Source: Plectosphaerella cucumerina (taxonomy: Eukaryota > Ascomycota > Sordariomycetes > Glomerellales > Plectosphaerellaceae). From it: 64,000 nucleotides of DNA. Below the pieces are notes generated by a model. The model did no database searches, was not told where the DNA came from, and saw only the letters and a list, made by a program, of their open reading frames with translations. How positions within the stretch are numbered: position 1 is the first letter of the stretch; every line of letters begins with the position of its first letter. This document shows, piece after piece, positions 44,826 to 54,933 of this stretch. Where the stretch lies: the NCBI GenBank assembly GCA_020746995.1, contig JAGPXD010000005.1:2604001-2668000 (forward strand). Direction: 5' to 3'. Position numbers and translations under genes: made by a program.

Positions 44826-47414
44826 ATGACGTCCGTATCGCCACGGGGGCGTTCCCCCCATTCCCCCAACGACATGGGCAGCGACCATGAACACTGGGAT
44901 TTCGTCGGCTACTCGAGCGGCTCATCCGTCGCCTTCATGCCCAGTCCATCAACAGGGAGCCTGAGCGGATACGCCATCATCGGCCACCATGTCGGCCAGC
45001 AGGCCGCCGGTTCTCATCGCTCGCTGGGGTCGCCGTCCTCCGCTGCCAACAGGTCACCTGCCTTTGTCGACCTGGATGGCGTCGCCATGCCCACGAACTC
45101 GCCGTACCAGAGCCAGCAGATTTTCCCGGATCACAGCGGCGTCGTTGCCTTCACCGGCACCGCGCCGCTCCTCGACCCTGGCTTCATCGTCGATCCCAGG
45201 GGCGACCAGTTCATGGCATCTTCGCTCATGTTTGAAGACTTCCCTGTCACGTCCAGTGCGGCCCAGAGCATGAGCTCAGATGGCCAGGGCATGATGATGT
45301 CGGCAGACTTTGGCTTCATGGATTCCTTCTCCCAGAACATGGCCGCCATCCAGACCATGGATATGTTTGGCCCGTTACCTACTTATCAACAACAGTCGCC
45401 GCCCATGCCGTACCACCACGCCAACATCCCGATGCACCCGTCACCCCAACAGCAGTCGCCATCACCGATTTCCGCGCATCACGAGCAGCAGATGGGCTTT
45501 ACCACCTTCCAAATGTACCAGTCCACAACCTCCTCGCAGAGGCAATGGACGCCGCCGTCCCCGTCTGTCCCGGCCTCGGCCCCTTCACAACCGGCCCAGA
45601 GCCCCATCATCATTCACGAATCGGGCTACTCCACGTCACCGTTGTTGTCAAGCTCATGCGGCAGCCCCTACCACTCGGACTCGACATCCGCAGACGTCAA
45701 GCCGGGTTCCGGCAAGGCGTCACCGCAAGCTTCCCTACGCAAGGTCAAGGCTGGCAAGATCGAAAAGAAGAGCAGCGCCGTCTCCAGCAACAGCAGCAAC
45801 CGCAGCTTGGAAAGCGATAAGTTCGTCGTTCTCACGCCCACCACAATCACTGCCTCCGCTGGACGCACCAATCTGTACGAAGGTCCTGAGTCGACGCGCA
45901 CCACCCAGCGCGGCCGCAAGGGACCCCTTGCCGACGACACCAAGGAAAGTGCTCTGCAGGTTCGACGTCGAGGCGCCTGCTTCTGGTTCGTATTCCCCTT
46001 TTTCTTTCGCCCCCTCTCTCTCCCATGCTTACATTCGTCTTCCAGCTGCAAGAGCCGCAAGGTTCGCTGCGACATGGTGAGGCCATGTAAGAATTGCGTG
46101 AAGCTCGCCATGACCGTGCCGCAAGTCATGTGTTGGCAGTTCCAGGACTTCATGCCCGTGCTGTTCCCGCCCATGATGCGCGCACACTTCAGGAAGGAGA
46201 AGATGGCCGCCTTCATGGCGGAGAACCTCGCAGATATCGAGACGCACTACACGCTCAATGTCGAGCTCTACTCGGGCCCGTCATTTGCCACCGTACTACG
46301 GCTCCCCGCAAAGGCCTTCCGCCCCAAGAACAAGAGTATCATGAAGCACTACCATCTCTACTCTGTCAACCGCCAGATCGACATGAAGGAGTTCAACTCG
46401 GCGCCCCTTGTCCTCGAACTCGAAACCAACGCGCAGAGGGATGCCCTCAAGAAGGCGGCAAAGGAGTACGTCCTGGCCATGACCAAGGAGCAGTGCTACG
46501 TGTCGCAGACAACCGACTCCATCAAGCACACAAAAGTTCCCCACCGCATCTTGCAGATCGTGCAGAAGTACGCCAACGATACCGACAATGCCATGGTCAA
46601 GAAGGCCTTGGCCATCTACGGCTCGCACTACGTTATGACCAGGCACCTCTGCCTGACGCAGGAGTCGAGCAGCGAGCTCGTGCGCGCAAAGGTGATCCCC
46701 GGCAACGTGACGGTCATGACGCCGCGCGTGGCGGCCCGCCAGATCAAGGCCGTTGTCGACGAGATACTGGCCAAAGACATGCAGACGCTCTTCGAGAACT
46801 TCTCAAAGTCACTCAAGCCAAAGTCGAAGCGGGAGTGGGCACCGTGTCTGGCATCATTCCTGGTGCTCTGTCTCTTCATCGAGGCCGTCGAATTGGCCGC
46901 CTATAACTTTGTCATCACGTCCAACGAGATCAGCATGCGCGAACACCGGGTCCCCGAATTCGAGCGCAAACAGGCCCTCAAGATCAACACGGACGTTGAG
47001 AACCTTCCTTTCAAGCAGTTCGCCTACCAGTTCCACCAGATCTACCAGACACACAGCAGGGACGTGTCGACCAGGCCGTACAACCCGCTCGTCGACGACG
47101 CGCAGCTCGACTTTTCCGGCATCGAGCACCCGAAGGCGGCGCTGGAAATGACAAAACAGCTCCGGGACATGATACAGCCCGGGGAGCCATGTGAGTTGAC
47201 CAATCCCTGCATTGCATGTGGCGCCGTACTGATAACGAGGTTTGCAGGGAGAGAGCTTGACTTTTTGTCGGCGGATCCCATCCTGAAGGAGAGCAACGAA
47301 GCTCACCCGTTCCCCAGGGACGCGTCCCTCAGCTACACCGGACGCCTCATCTCGAGATTCCTCCTCTCATTTACAGACGAGCGGTATATTTTCGGAGACG
47401 AGAAGAGAGCCTGA
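44826..47414 (+). CDS. Large Zn2Cys6-type transcription factor with atypical cluster spacing
   Basis: Putative nuclear regulator of 823 residues. Exons are 44826-45985, 46046-47190 and 47248-47414; phases close. The first 380 residues are Ser/Gln/Pro/Met-rich (activation-type, for example PTYQQQSPPMPYHH). The zinc cluster spans the first intron: CFCCKSRKVRCDMVRPCKNC, continuing VKLAMTVPQVMCWQFQDF. The last cysteine is 11 residues from the fifth instead of the usual 6-8. The C-terminal half (PVLFPPMMRAHFRKEKMAAF, EYVLAMTKEQCYVSQTTDS) is conserved-looking and ends in SFTDERYIFGDEKRA. Without removing the introns the frame also stays open, so a naive model would insert extra residues into the cluster and replace PWREL near the C-terminus. 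No orthologue named with confidence. Confidence 0.82.
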   Translation: MTSVSPRGRSPHSPNDMGSDHEHWDFVGYSSGSSVAFMPSPSTGSLSGYAIIGHHVGQQAAGSHRSLGSPSSAANRSPAFVDLDGVAMPTNSPYQSQQIFPDHSGVVAFTGTAPLLDPGFIVDPRGDQFMASSLMFEDFPVTSSAAQSMSSDGQGMMMSADFGFMDSFSQNMAAIQTMDMFGPLPTYQQQSPPMPYHHANIPMHPSPQQQSPSPISAHHEQQMGFTTFQMYQSTTSSQRQWTPPSPSVPASAPSQPAQSPIIIHESGYSTSPLLSSSCGSPYHSDSTSADVKPGSGKASPQASLRKVKAGKIEKKSSAVSSNSSNRSLESDKFVVLTPTTITASAGRTNLYEGPESTRTTQRGRKGPLADDTKESALQVRRRGACFWFVFPFFFRPLSLPCLHSSSSCKSRKVRCDMVRPCKNCVKLAMTVPQVMCWQFQDFMPVLFPPMMRAHFRKEKMAAFMAENLADIETHYTLNVELYSGPSFATVLRLPAKAFRPKNKSIMKHYHLYSVNRQIDMKEFNSAPLVLELETNAQRDALKKAAKEYVLAMTKEQCYVSQTTDSIKHTKVPHRILQIVQKYANDTDNAMVKKALAIYGSHYVMTRHLCLTQESSSELVRAKVIPGNVTVMTPRVAARQIKAVVDEILAKDMQTLFENFSKSLKPKSKREWAPCLASFLVLCLFIEAVELAAYNFVITSNEISMREHRVPEFERKQALKINTDVENLPFKQFAYQFHQIYQTHSRDVSTRPYNPLVDDAQLDFSGIEHPKAALEMTKQLRDMIQPGEPCELTNPCIACGAVLITRFAGRELDFLSADPILKESNEAHPFPRDASLSYTGRLISRFLLSFTDERYIFGDEKRA

Positions 47415-50342
47415 TCCCATGCGGGAGGGCGATAATGATTTGTACGAAATAGAACGCCGATTTAGGCTGTGCGGCGTTCATGGGCAGAGGATGGCTATCC
47501 TGGGACACTTGGTCGGGCAAAAAAAGGCAGATGTGTACCTGGCCAATTGTTGCATCCACTCATCCTCTCAACAGCAAGCGAGCGTCTGGCATTTCAATAA
47601 TTGGATTTCGAGAATACATTGCTTTGTTTTGCACACGCTGCATCACGGTACCAAGACGTGCGTCTTGGGTTTATGAAATGTTTATCCGATTTTAGTCCTG
47701 ATGCCACACAAGTCCAGTGGCATCAGGGTGGAGCGGACTGGTTGTCTAGACCTTGGGTTTGTTCTCCCACATACGAACGAATAAGATAAGTTGACACTCT
47801 TGCGCATTGAAGATCGCGAGGTGTAGGCATGTCGTGGGTTCGTTTTGTCCCTCGAGAGGGTGGCATCACAGGGGTAGTAGGGGTGTGAGATTCACTTGAA
47901 TCCGTGGGCTGAGTGCCAAGACTGTGTGCCAAAATCGCAGGAAAAGGGATCTTGTGCGGCAATAAACCGTGGGCGAAGCGAGACGAGGCGAGCGAGCAGG
48001 GCGCGGTGCCTCGGTGTCGTGTTCGCCAAGGTCGGCCGGACAAAAACCCAATTGTCCCTGGCGAAGAGGCGCAGTCTTGGTGCCTCGAGAAAGATGAGAA
48101 AAAGAGCCTCGGGCGCGCATATGCGGTCACAGGCCGGAAAGCATGGCGCAGTCGAGTGGGACGTGCGAAATGACGGAGAGTTGGAAGTGAGGCCAAAAAA
48201 GGGCGAGGACGAATGGTCGATGCAGGAGGAAAAGGGAAAAGCCAGCAGGAACGAATCTTCGGTGGGCGCTTTTTTCTACCTCGCCGGCCGCCCCACCGCG
48301 CTTGGACCAGTCCCCGTCAAATTCGGGTGCCATTTCGCGCAGGCAGGCACGTGAGGATTAGTCACCGAACCTGGCCAGCCAGGCAGCCGGCGTCTTGTCC
48401 ATCGGTTGCAATTGGATCGAATGCGCTTCTTCTTCTTCTTCTCTTCACACTTTTTCGCACAAATAATCAACCGACACAGATCGTACCCCACGCCCTGTCG
48501 GTCATGTTTCCGTGCCAGAATAACATCTGGGATCGGTGACTCCTTTTTACTTTTCATGCAACCACCGGCTTGCGCCGCCTTGCGGCGGCGTCCTTGGCTG
48601 GGGGATGTTTGGGGGTGCTTCCCTGACATGCGACGCACGACTTGCTCGTACTTTTTCACATGCACGCCATGATGGTTCCCCCGTATCTCGTGTCTTGCAT
48701 ACCTTTCTATCTTTACCTCCTCTCTGCCCTATGAGATCCGGGGGTGGGTTTCCTACACACCATCTTCCTCGTTCGAATTGTTTTGTTTTTCCTTTCCCCG
48801 CGCGGCATGTCTTGTCCTGACACCCGCCGGTCGAAGCCGCCGGTCTCCGTGAGTCACCAGCTGCGCATGCCAGAGGCTCGGTGTCGGCGGAGGGACACCG
48901 GAAGCGGACAGACCGGGCTGCCGGGGCGCGGTCCAGGTGTGTGTGGTATGAGGCTCAAAATGCAGGTGTGGGAAGGGAACCGGTGCGGTGGTGTAGTGGT
49001 TGTCCCCCCTCACGCCTTCAGCCGGCCACCCATTCGTGCTCCCTTCGAGGTTTTGTTGTTGATCGTTACGCCGAGGGGAAGACTGCATACACGCCCCCGG
49101 AGAGTATGCCGTTGTTTCCCGAGTTTCGTTTCTGCGTCCTTGTCTTTGTTTGTCTCTCGTCTTCCGGTATGTCATTGGCAAGGTGCGCCTTCGGTGTCAT
49201 TCTGTCCTGCCAGTGGCAGCGATGATGCCTTGGGGGGACCGGCCTGTGCTCCAGGCTGCCGCTGCAAGCCCCGCCGAACCCTTGCAATCTCGACTGCAAG
49301 ACTGCAGACTACAGCTGCCAGTGCAGAGACCCTTCACGCCGCCCCGAGTCTTCACTGCCTGCGGTACTAGTGCAAGGCCCCTCTAGTCGTTCATGGCCAC
49401 CGGTATGACCAGACTGATGTCGTTGTACCCGCTCCAGCCTGGCGGCGAGTGATGGTGCACCACCCCAAAGTCCCCTTGACGTACCACCCCACGCACCCAT
49501 TCTATCGTCCGTCCCTGGCGGTTAAGGCTGGACTTGCATATGCCCACTGGCAGGTCGTCTCCGCTCCCACCCTCTTCTGCTGACGCATCTGGCCGGGCAG
49601 CTGCCTGGCATCTTGTCTTGATGTTCCGGCCTTGAGTCACATGGACCCTGCCCCCCGATCAAGATGGTCGTCGTCGCCGAAGACACAGGCAGATGCGCGC
49701 CTTTTCCCGGCCGATTGTCAACAGACAACACCGGCGGCCACAACCCAATGGCACGCCCCCCAGACGCCCCTTCGTTCCGGTGGCTGGTCCCGCGTATCGT
49801 ACACCCCCTGGTTACCGAAGCCCACTTCTGGAGATCTCGACACCCGCAGCGCAGGCTGCTGCGACCTGGTGTCTTCGGTGTTGTTCCCCCCCTACCCCTC
49901 CACCCCTCATCCATTGGATTCGTAACGGTTTCCAATGGCATTGCGATGGGGTGGAAAAATCGCCGTGGAGGGGTGGTGGTGAATTGGGTTCCTCGTCCGG
50001 GAATGGTGAGCGGGTCAGGGACTGGCTGTGCCTAGTTTCTGGTTGCCTTCTCTCGGTGCCGACTGAGCCCCTGGGTTTACACATTGGACTCGGCGGTCCA
50101 CCTCGTCCCTTGAGGTGCCTTGAGGGCCGTTTAAGATCCTCACTGCCGCCTTGGTTTGTATTTACTATAAGACACCCACTCGTGTCCTCCTCATCTGATC
50201 TATCCTCTCCTCTCATCATCACACGTCTACTCAAGATACAAACACTTGCCTCATCAAGCTTTCCAATACTCACAACACTCTATTACTCTACCACTACTCG
50301 GCTCTACAAGCTTGCCTTGCCACCACCACACACTACAACACA
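47415..50342. other. Long spacer before the micro-ORF
   Basis: 2.9 kb without a convincing protein gene. The right end has a TATAAG at 50166-50171 followed by a CT-rich stretch leading into the small spliced ORF at 50343. Confidence 0.5.
50166..50171 (+). promoter_or_regulatory. TATA-like element before micro-ORF
   Basis: TATAAG about 175 bp upstream of the ATG at 50343, followed by a CT/CA-rich leader typical of well-expressed fungal transcripts. Confidence 0.35.
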
Positions 50343-50507
50343 ATGATCGGACTTCGCATCATCTACATCATCGCTACTCTTCGCCCAACAATGACCCTCG
50401 GCAACGGAGACAAGCAGGACGGCGGCACCGACGGTAGTAAGTCTACTCCTCTACCTCGCCCTCAATGACCTGACTCTAATATACATGTCGCAGCCATTGG
50501 CGGATAA
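50343..50507 (+). CDS. Possible spliced micropeptide, 35 residues
   Basis: Candidate small gene. Exons are 50343-50436 and 50494-50507. The intron is textbook: GTAAGT donor, CTGAC branch-type sequence near 50470, and GCAG acceptor. The phase closes to a product beginning MIGLRIIYIIATLRPTMTLG and ending NGDKQDGGTDGTIGG. Both in-frame ATGs have A at -3. A TATA-like box and a 160-nt CT-rich leader precede it. The first 14 residues are hydrophobic; the end is Gly/Asp-rich. Alternatively, this is a spliced non-coding RNA whose short frame is incidental. I know no family. Confidence 0.4.
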
Positions 50508-51726
50508 TCAACCCCAACCTAGCTCTCGACTCTGACGAGACACCGCGGCACGGGCTTTCGCACCGGCCAATGGTTGTGCCATTACGACTGGGTTTACAAT
50601 GGGGTGGCCTCGCGGCCTGCTGAGGATAACAGGATCAGTTTTACGCATGGGAAGCGACTTGGGAAGAAGCATTGGATGGCGTCTGGGAGCATTGTCATAC
50701 TACAACAGATTGACGCGGTATGATAAGAACACGAAGGGAATGACGGAACGAGGGGCACGACACGATACTTGGACAGGCAAACAGGGGCCGGATCCCACCT
50801 AGAGGAGGTCAGGGGGTGTTTCTCAGAGCAGCGCTGGCAAGCCGGCGGTACACACGAATATCGGATCGAATTCCACTCAATTGCTACTCAATCTTTGCCA
50901 TTGTGATATAATTTGTCGTGACATTGCTTTGAACATTGGGCGGAACTCCAAGTCTGCAACAAAGATACATCTTCGTGCAATTTGCCACCCGACTCCCAAT
51001 TTAACCCCAATTTCAAGAAACGCCCTCCCAGAAATGCGATTTTGATCCAAGCTAGACGTCACCGAAGTCGACGAACCTCATATCCACCTCAGGTCACGCC
51101 TCGGCACTGCGATTGGGAGCGCGGGGGCCGTAGACTGAACTATGAGGCTGTGCCTGAGAGTTTGGGGCGGACAGCGGAGCACATTGGTGTGGCGTTTTTT
51201 GCACTTCCGTTCTATGGTCGGACCGGGCTCCGTACAGCACTGCCCGGGGGCCATGGCACCTCAGAAAACACCATACATTTCGATATTCGCCACCCGGAGG
51301 CCCTGGAACATTGAGCGGCCCCGGGCTCGGGCGAGTGGGCGCATCGTGGTTCAGTCACGAGGGGCTTGGAGCGCGGACGACATCTGGATATTGGGGTGAC
51401 GTCGGGGGAGTTGAATGGGGGCGGGGTGTGCTTATGGATCTGAGTTTTGCAGTCAATTTTCGTATTTGCACTTCCATTGACAGGGTGACAGGAAACTTGA
51501 TGAAATCCTTCGAAGGGGTGTGAGTTCAATCTTCAATCTTCAATCGTGGTGCTGCTGCCTCCAATGGCACGACTGTGGATCTGACTAAGCACGTGGCTGG
51601 TGGGCGAACCTCACATCTTGAGGTTCCAGACTGCAACTCGTGCCTCAACACAAACGTGATTGCTAGTCTCACCACGAGGCTTCACCACCAAATGCACACT
51701 CGCGGCCCTGCGATGGACGAGCCGAC
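50508..51726. other. Spacer with short direct repeat
   Basis: 1.2 kb; no gene seen. It contains three tandem TTCAATC units at 51525-51545. Confidence 0.5.
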
Positions 51727-53475
51727 ATGATGATGTCCTCACCTCTGTCCGATGCCCCCCGGGACCTCTCGACGCCCTCTTCGTACGCCACCGCCGTGCA
51801 GACGCCCGGAACCATGCCCAAGGATGTCAGCAAGACCCCGCCACACGCCTTTAGCAAAATCCGGCGGCTACCGAATGAGCTGGAGAGGCAGTGCCAGATT
51901 TTTCTGGAAGAGCAATTGTGTATGTCCGTTTCATCTGATTTTATGGCCACCACTGACACGTCCGCAGACATCAATGCCCTCCAAATGTACAACCAGATGC
52001 TGGTGTCGGGACAAACGCGCCAGGAAGGACCGAAGAAGTCAACAATCGTGGCCCCGCCTAACCAGCTGGCCCTCATCATGACGCTCACGGTCCATCCGCA
52101 CCGGACCACCCGTCTGAAGGACAAAGAGGACATCGACATTGTCTCCTTCGCATGGACTTACCTGCGGAACCTCCTTGCGATTGCCGGACCCATCAACGCC
52201 GATTTCGAAAACGCCTTTCGTCATGTCGACCGCGGTGCCAGGCGTCGCGCTGCGTCTGACGAGATGGCCGATGGGCCCGACGACCGTATCCACAACAAGT
52301 ACGCACTCAGCGGGAGCCTCTTCCACTGCGCCCAGGACTTTTGGAGCGTCGTCGGCTGGGCATTCAACTGCAGTGTCATCTTCACGGAGCGCTGGAGGTT
52401 CTGGAGGCCGTGGCTCGAGTTCATGGTTGAATGCCTCGAGATAGAATGGTTCCAGCGCCAGCAGCTTGACGAAGGCGCGGCGGAAGAAGGCGGGGTCATG
52501 AACGTGTCGCATCGTCGCGGATCGATGCTGATGTCCTACGTTCGGTCAGCTGGCAGTGGTCGATCGCGCGCATCGCACATCGTCAAAGCCCTATTCGCCA
52601 ACGGGGGACAGACTTCACGGCGACTGTTCCGGGAGGTTTTCCGCAACGAGACCAAGGAGCTCACCGAAACCGACCAAGCGAACCAGGTCGGCTCTGTGAA
52701 CCTCGATAATGATGAGTACGGCGGATACATGAACTTTACAGACTCGGAAGGCGAGCAGGACACCACGCGCGCTACGCCCAAGACGCCGAAGACGCCCCAT
52801 TCACCGCAGACGCTGCTCACGACCGAGATCCCCGATGGAGTCGCAGAGTCGGTGAACTTGCGCCTTCGTCTCTGGGATTTACTCGCCATCGCCGCCGCAG
52901 TCCTGCCAGACGAGATGGTTGGCTTGAACCAGCTAGCTCTAGAGCTCAGCAGGCAGCTGCGCGAAGAACCCATCAACGTCTTCCAGCTCTACCTCAACGA
53001 GTTGCGAAAGCTGGCGGACTACGACCCCCACCACAGTGAGATGGTCTTCGTCGTCCTTTCGGACCTCTACAACGATCTTCTGCCGAGACACGACGACCCG
53101 GCGAAGTACCGAGATCCCGAAGACGAAGTTTTCGCCCTGACACCCATCATGCTCGTGCGCTGCTTCCTCCCATGGCCTGCCGATAAGGACGACCTCGAAG
53201 ATAACGCGAGGGTGGCCCTGCTCGACGAGGCGGCGCTGTTGATTGTCGATGCCGACAAGCTGATCGCTATCGACGGCGTGCGGCAGGTGGCGGAGAAGGG
53301 AATCCAGGCGCGCAAGGCCAAGGCAGAAGGTCCCAAGAGGCGTGGAAGGAGAGCGGCAAATGCGCAGCCTAATAGGCGCGAGCTGTATCTCAAGGAGACG
53401 ATTGAGCTTTCCGGGGAGCGCATGCTGGCTTATATCGACTGTCTGCAGGATCTGCAGGCGGCAAAGTCGGGGTGA
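51727..53475 (+). CDS. Conserved fungal protein, unknown function, 566 residues
   Basis: I do not recognise the family. Exons are 51727-51919 and 51968-53475; the 48-bp intron (GTATGT ... CGCAG) splits a tyrosine codon, giving EEQLYINALQMYNQM. The product is mostly helical and soluble: QLALIMTLTVHPHRTTRLKD, FHCAQDFWSVVGWAFNCSVI, RWRFWRPWLEFMVECLEIEW, LDEAALLIVDADKL. An acidic, Thr/Pro-rich insert (residues about 320-350) looks disordered and phosphorylatable (TPKTPKTPHSP). A basic patch, KRRGRRAANAQPNRR, near the C-terminus suggests nuclear location. The start has two adjacent Met codons after MMM; the first is used. Kti12 follows 285 bp downstream on the same strand. Confidence 0.78.
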   Translation: MMMSSPLSDAPRDLSTPSSYATAVQTPGTMPKDVSKTPPHAFSKIRRLPNELERQCQIFLEEQLCMSVSSDFMATTDTSADINALQMYNQMLVSGQTRQEGPKKSTIVAPPNQLALIMTLTVHPHRTTRLKDKEDIDIVSFAWTYLRNLLAIAGPINADFENAFRHVDRGARRRAASDEMADGPDDRIHNKYALSGSLFHCAQDFWSVVGWAFNCSVIFTERWRFWRPWLEFMVECLEIEWFQRQQLDEGAAEEGGVMNVSHRRGSMLMSYVRSAGSGRSRASHIVKALFANGGQTSRRLFREVFRNETKELTETDQANQVGSVNLDNDEYGGYMNFTDSEGEQDTTRATPKTPKTPHSPQTLLTTEIPDGVAESVNLRLRLWDLLAIAAAVLPDEMVGLNQLALELSRQLREEPINVFQLYLNELRKLADYDPHHSEMVFVVLSDLYNDLLPRHDDPAKYRDPEDEVFALTPIMLVRCFLPWPADKDDLEDNARVALLDEAALLIVDADKLIAIDGVRQVAEKGIQARKAKAEGPKRRGRRAANAQPNRRELYLKETIELSGERMLAYIDCLQDLQAAKSG

Positions 53476-53760
53476 TGCACACGGCCACTTCACGAGTCGG
53501 GGAGAGATAGGCTAGATCAGACCAGATTATAGAGAATAAGACCGACTCGAGTCGTGTGTGCTGTGATCTGAACTTGAAGTCATCTTCACGTGTTGTCGTA
53601 TCACTGTAGCTTGATTGGGCAGGTGGGGTTGGCGATCCGCCACCCCGCCATCATTTCTGCCAGACCCTGAAGTGTCAGATTGTCACCACCAGCAAGGTTC
53701 GACTTTTGCACATCGATCCTGGGGACGTATAACATCCTCCGCGAGATTTTACACGCCACC

Positions 53761-54933
53761 ATGCCTGTGAGTTTGGAGGCAACGAGTCGCAAAATATCCG
53801 GAGACTGACACCACACACAGCTTATCATCGTCTCGGGCCTCCCGACGTCGGGCAAGTCGACCCGTGCCGCCCAACTCTACTCTTATCTCGCCGAGCGCAT
53901 TGCCGCACCGTCGACCGCGACTCCCTCCCCCGATGCCCCGACAGACCGCAGCAAGCCCGCGGCAGACAGCAGCAAGCCCGCGGCCACGGCGCCTTCGCAC
54001 CGCCTTCACCTCATCTCCGACCAGTCCCTCTCGATCTCCCGCACCGTCTACGACCTCTCTGCCCTGCCGCCGCACGCACGCTCCGCCAATGCGCTGGAAA
54101 AGGACGCGCGCGCCAGCATCTACGGCGCTGTCAAGCGCGTCCTCACCGACAAGGACATTGTCATCCTCGACGGGATGAACTACATCAAGGGCTGGCGGTA
54201 CCAGCTCTACTGCGAGGCCAAGGCAGTGCGGACGCCAAGCGTCGTGCTACAAATCGGCGTGTCCAAGCAGCGGGCGCAAGCGGTCAACGAGGCGAGGCTA
54301 CGGAGGAGGAGAGCGGCGACAGGATCGGACGAGACCCCGGAGGAAAACACCCCGGACCTCCCCGAGGTGACGCTCGCCGAGACGGATACCGAGGAACCCT
54401 ACGAGCCGGAGAACTGGGACAACCTCATCTTCCGGTACGAGGAGCCCAACCCCATGACGCGGTGGGACAGCCCCCTCTTCGCGCTGGTATGGGACGACGA
54501 CGAGGCGCAGACGCGCAAGGTGTTCGACGACGTGTGGGAGGCCATCGCGGGCGAGGGCCGGGGCGCGGTCAAGCCGAACCGGGCGACGGTGCAGCGCGGA
54601 CGCGAGGCGGGAGGGGATTACCTGTACGTGCTGGACCGGGAGACGCAGGACGTCGTCCGGCGGATCCTGGAAGCGCAGCAAGAAGGGGCCGGGGGCGGAG
54701 AGGCCGTGCGGGTGCCGCGCGGCGGGACGGCGGAGGCCGGGGAGGAAGGGCAGCTCGTGGTGCAGCTGCCCGGAACGAGGCTCGGGCTGCCGCAGCTGCA
54801 GAGGTTGAGGCGGGCGTTTGTAGGGCTTAACCGCGGGGGTATCGGGCTGGAGGGGGTGGGGGACCTGGGCGTCGCGAGGATGAGGGAGAGTTTCGTCGGG
54901 TATCTCAACGATGCGTTTGACAAGGACGAGTGA
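53761..54933 (+). CDS. kti12: Kti12, Elongator-associated P-loop protein
   Basis: Kti12 family protein of 372 residues. It binds Elongator and the tRNA wobble-uridine modification pathway in the cytosol and is related to the PSTK kinase. Exons are 53761-53766 (only ATG CCT) and 53821-54933. The P-loop GLPTSGKSTRAAQL sits right after the intron (residues about 8-16). Also present are HLISDQSLS, DIVILDGMNYIKGWRYQLYC, ENWDNLIFRYEEPNPMTRWD and FVGLNRGGIGL near the end, all expected for the family. An internal 21-bp duplication (53944-53985) gives DRSKPAA/DSSKPAA. The tiny first exon is the only plausible ATG in phase; the next in-frame Met is at 54175 and would lose the P-loop. Confidence 0.92.
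53944..53985 (+). repeat. 21-bp tandem duplication inside kti12
   Basis: Two near-identical in-frame 21-bp units encoding DRSKPAA and DSSKPAA, in a loop after the P-loop helix. Confidence 0.8.

Noticed and set aside
51525..51545. TTCAATC triplet repeat as a regulatory array
   Set aside because: Only three 7-bp units with no further copies nearby; noted as a minor repeat only.
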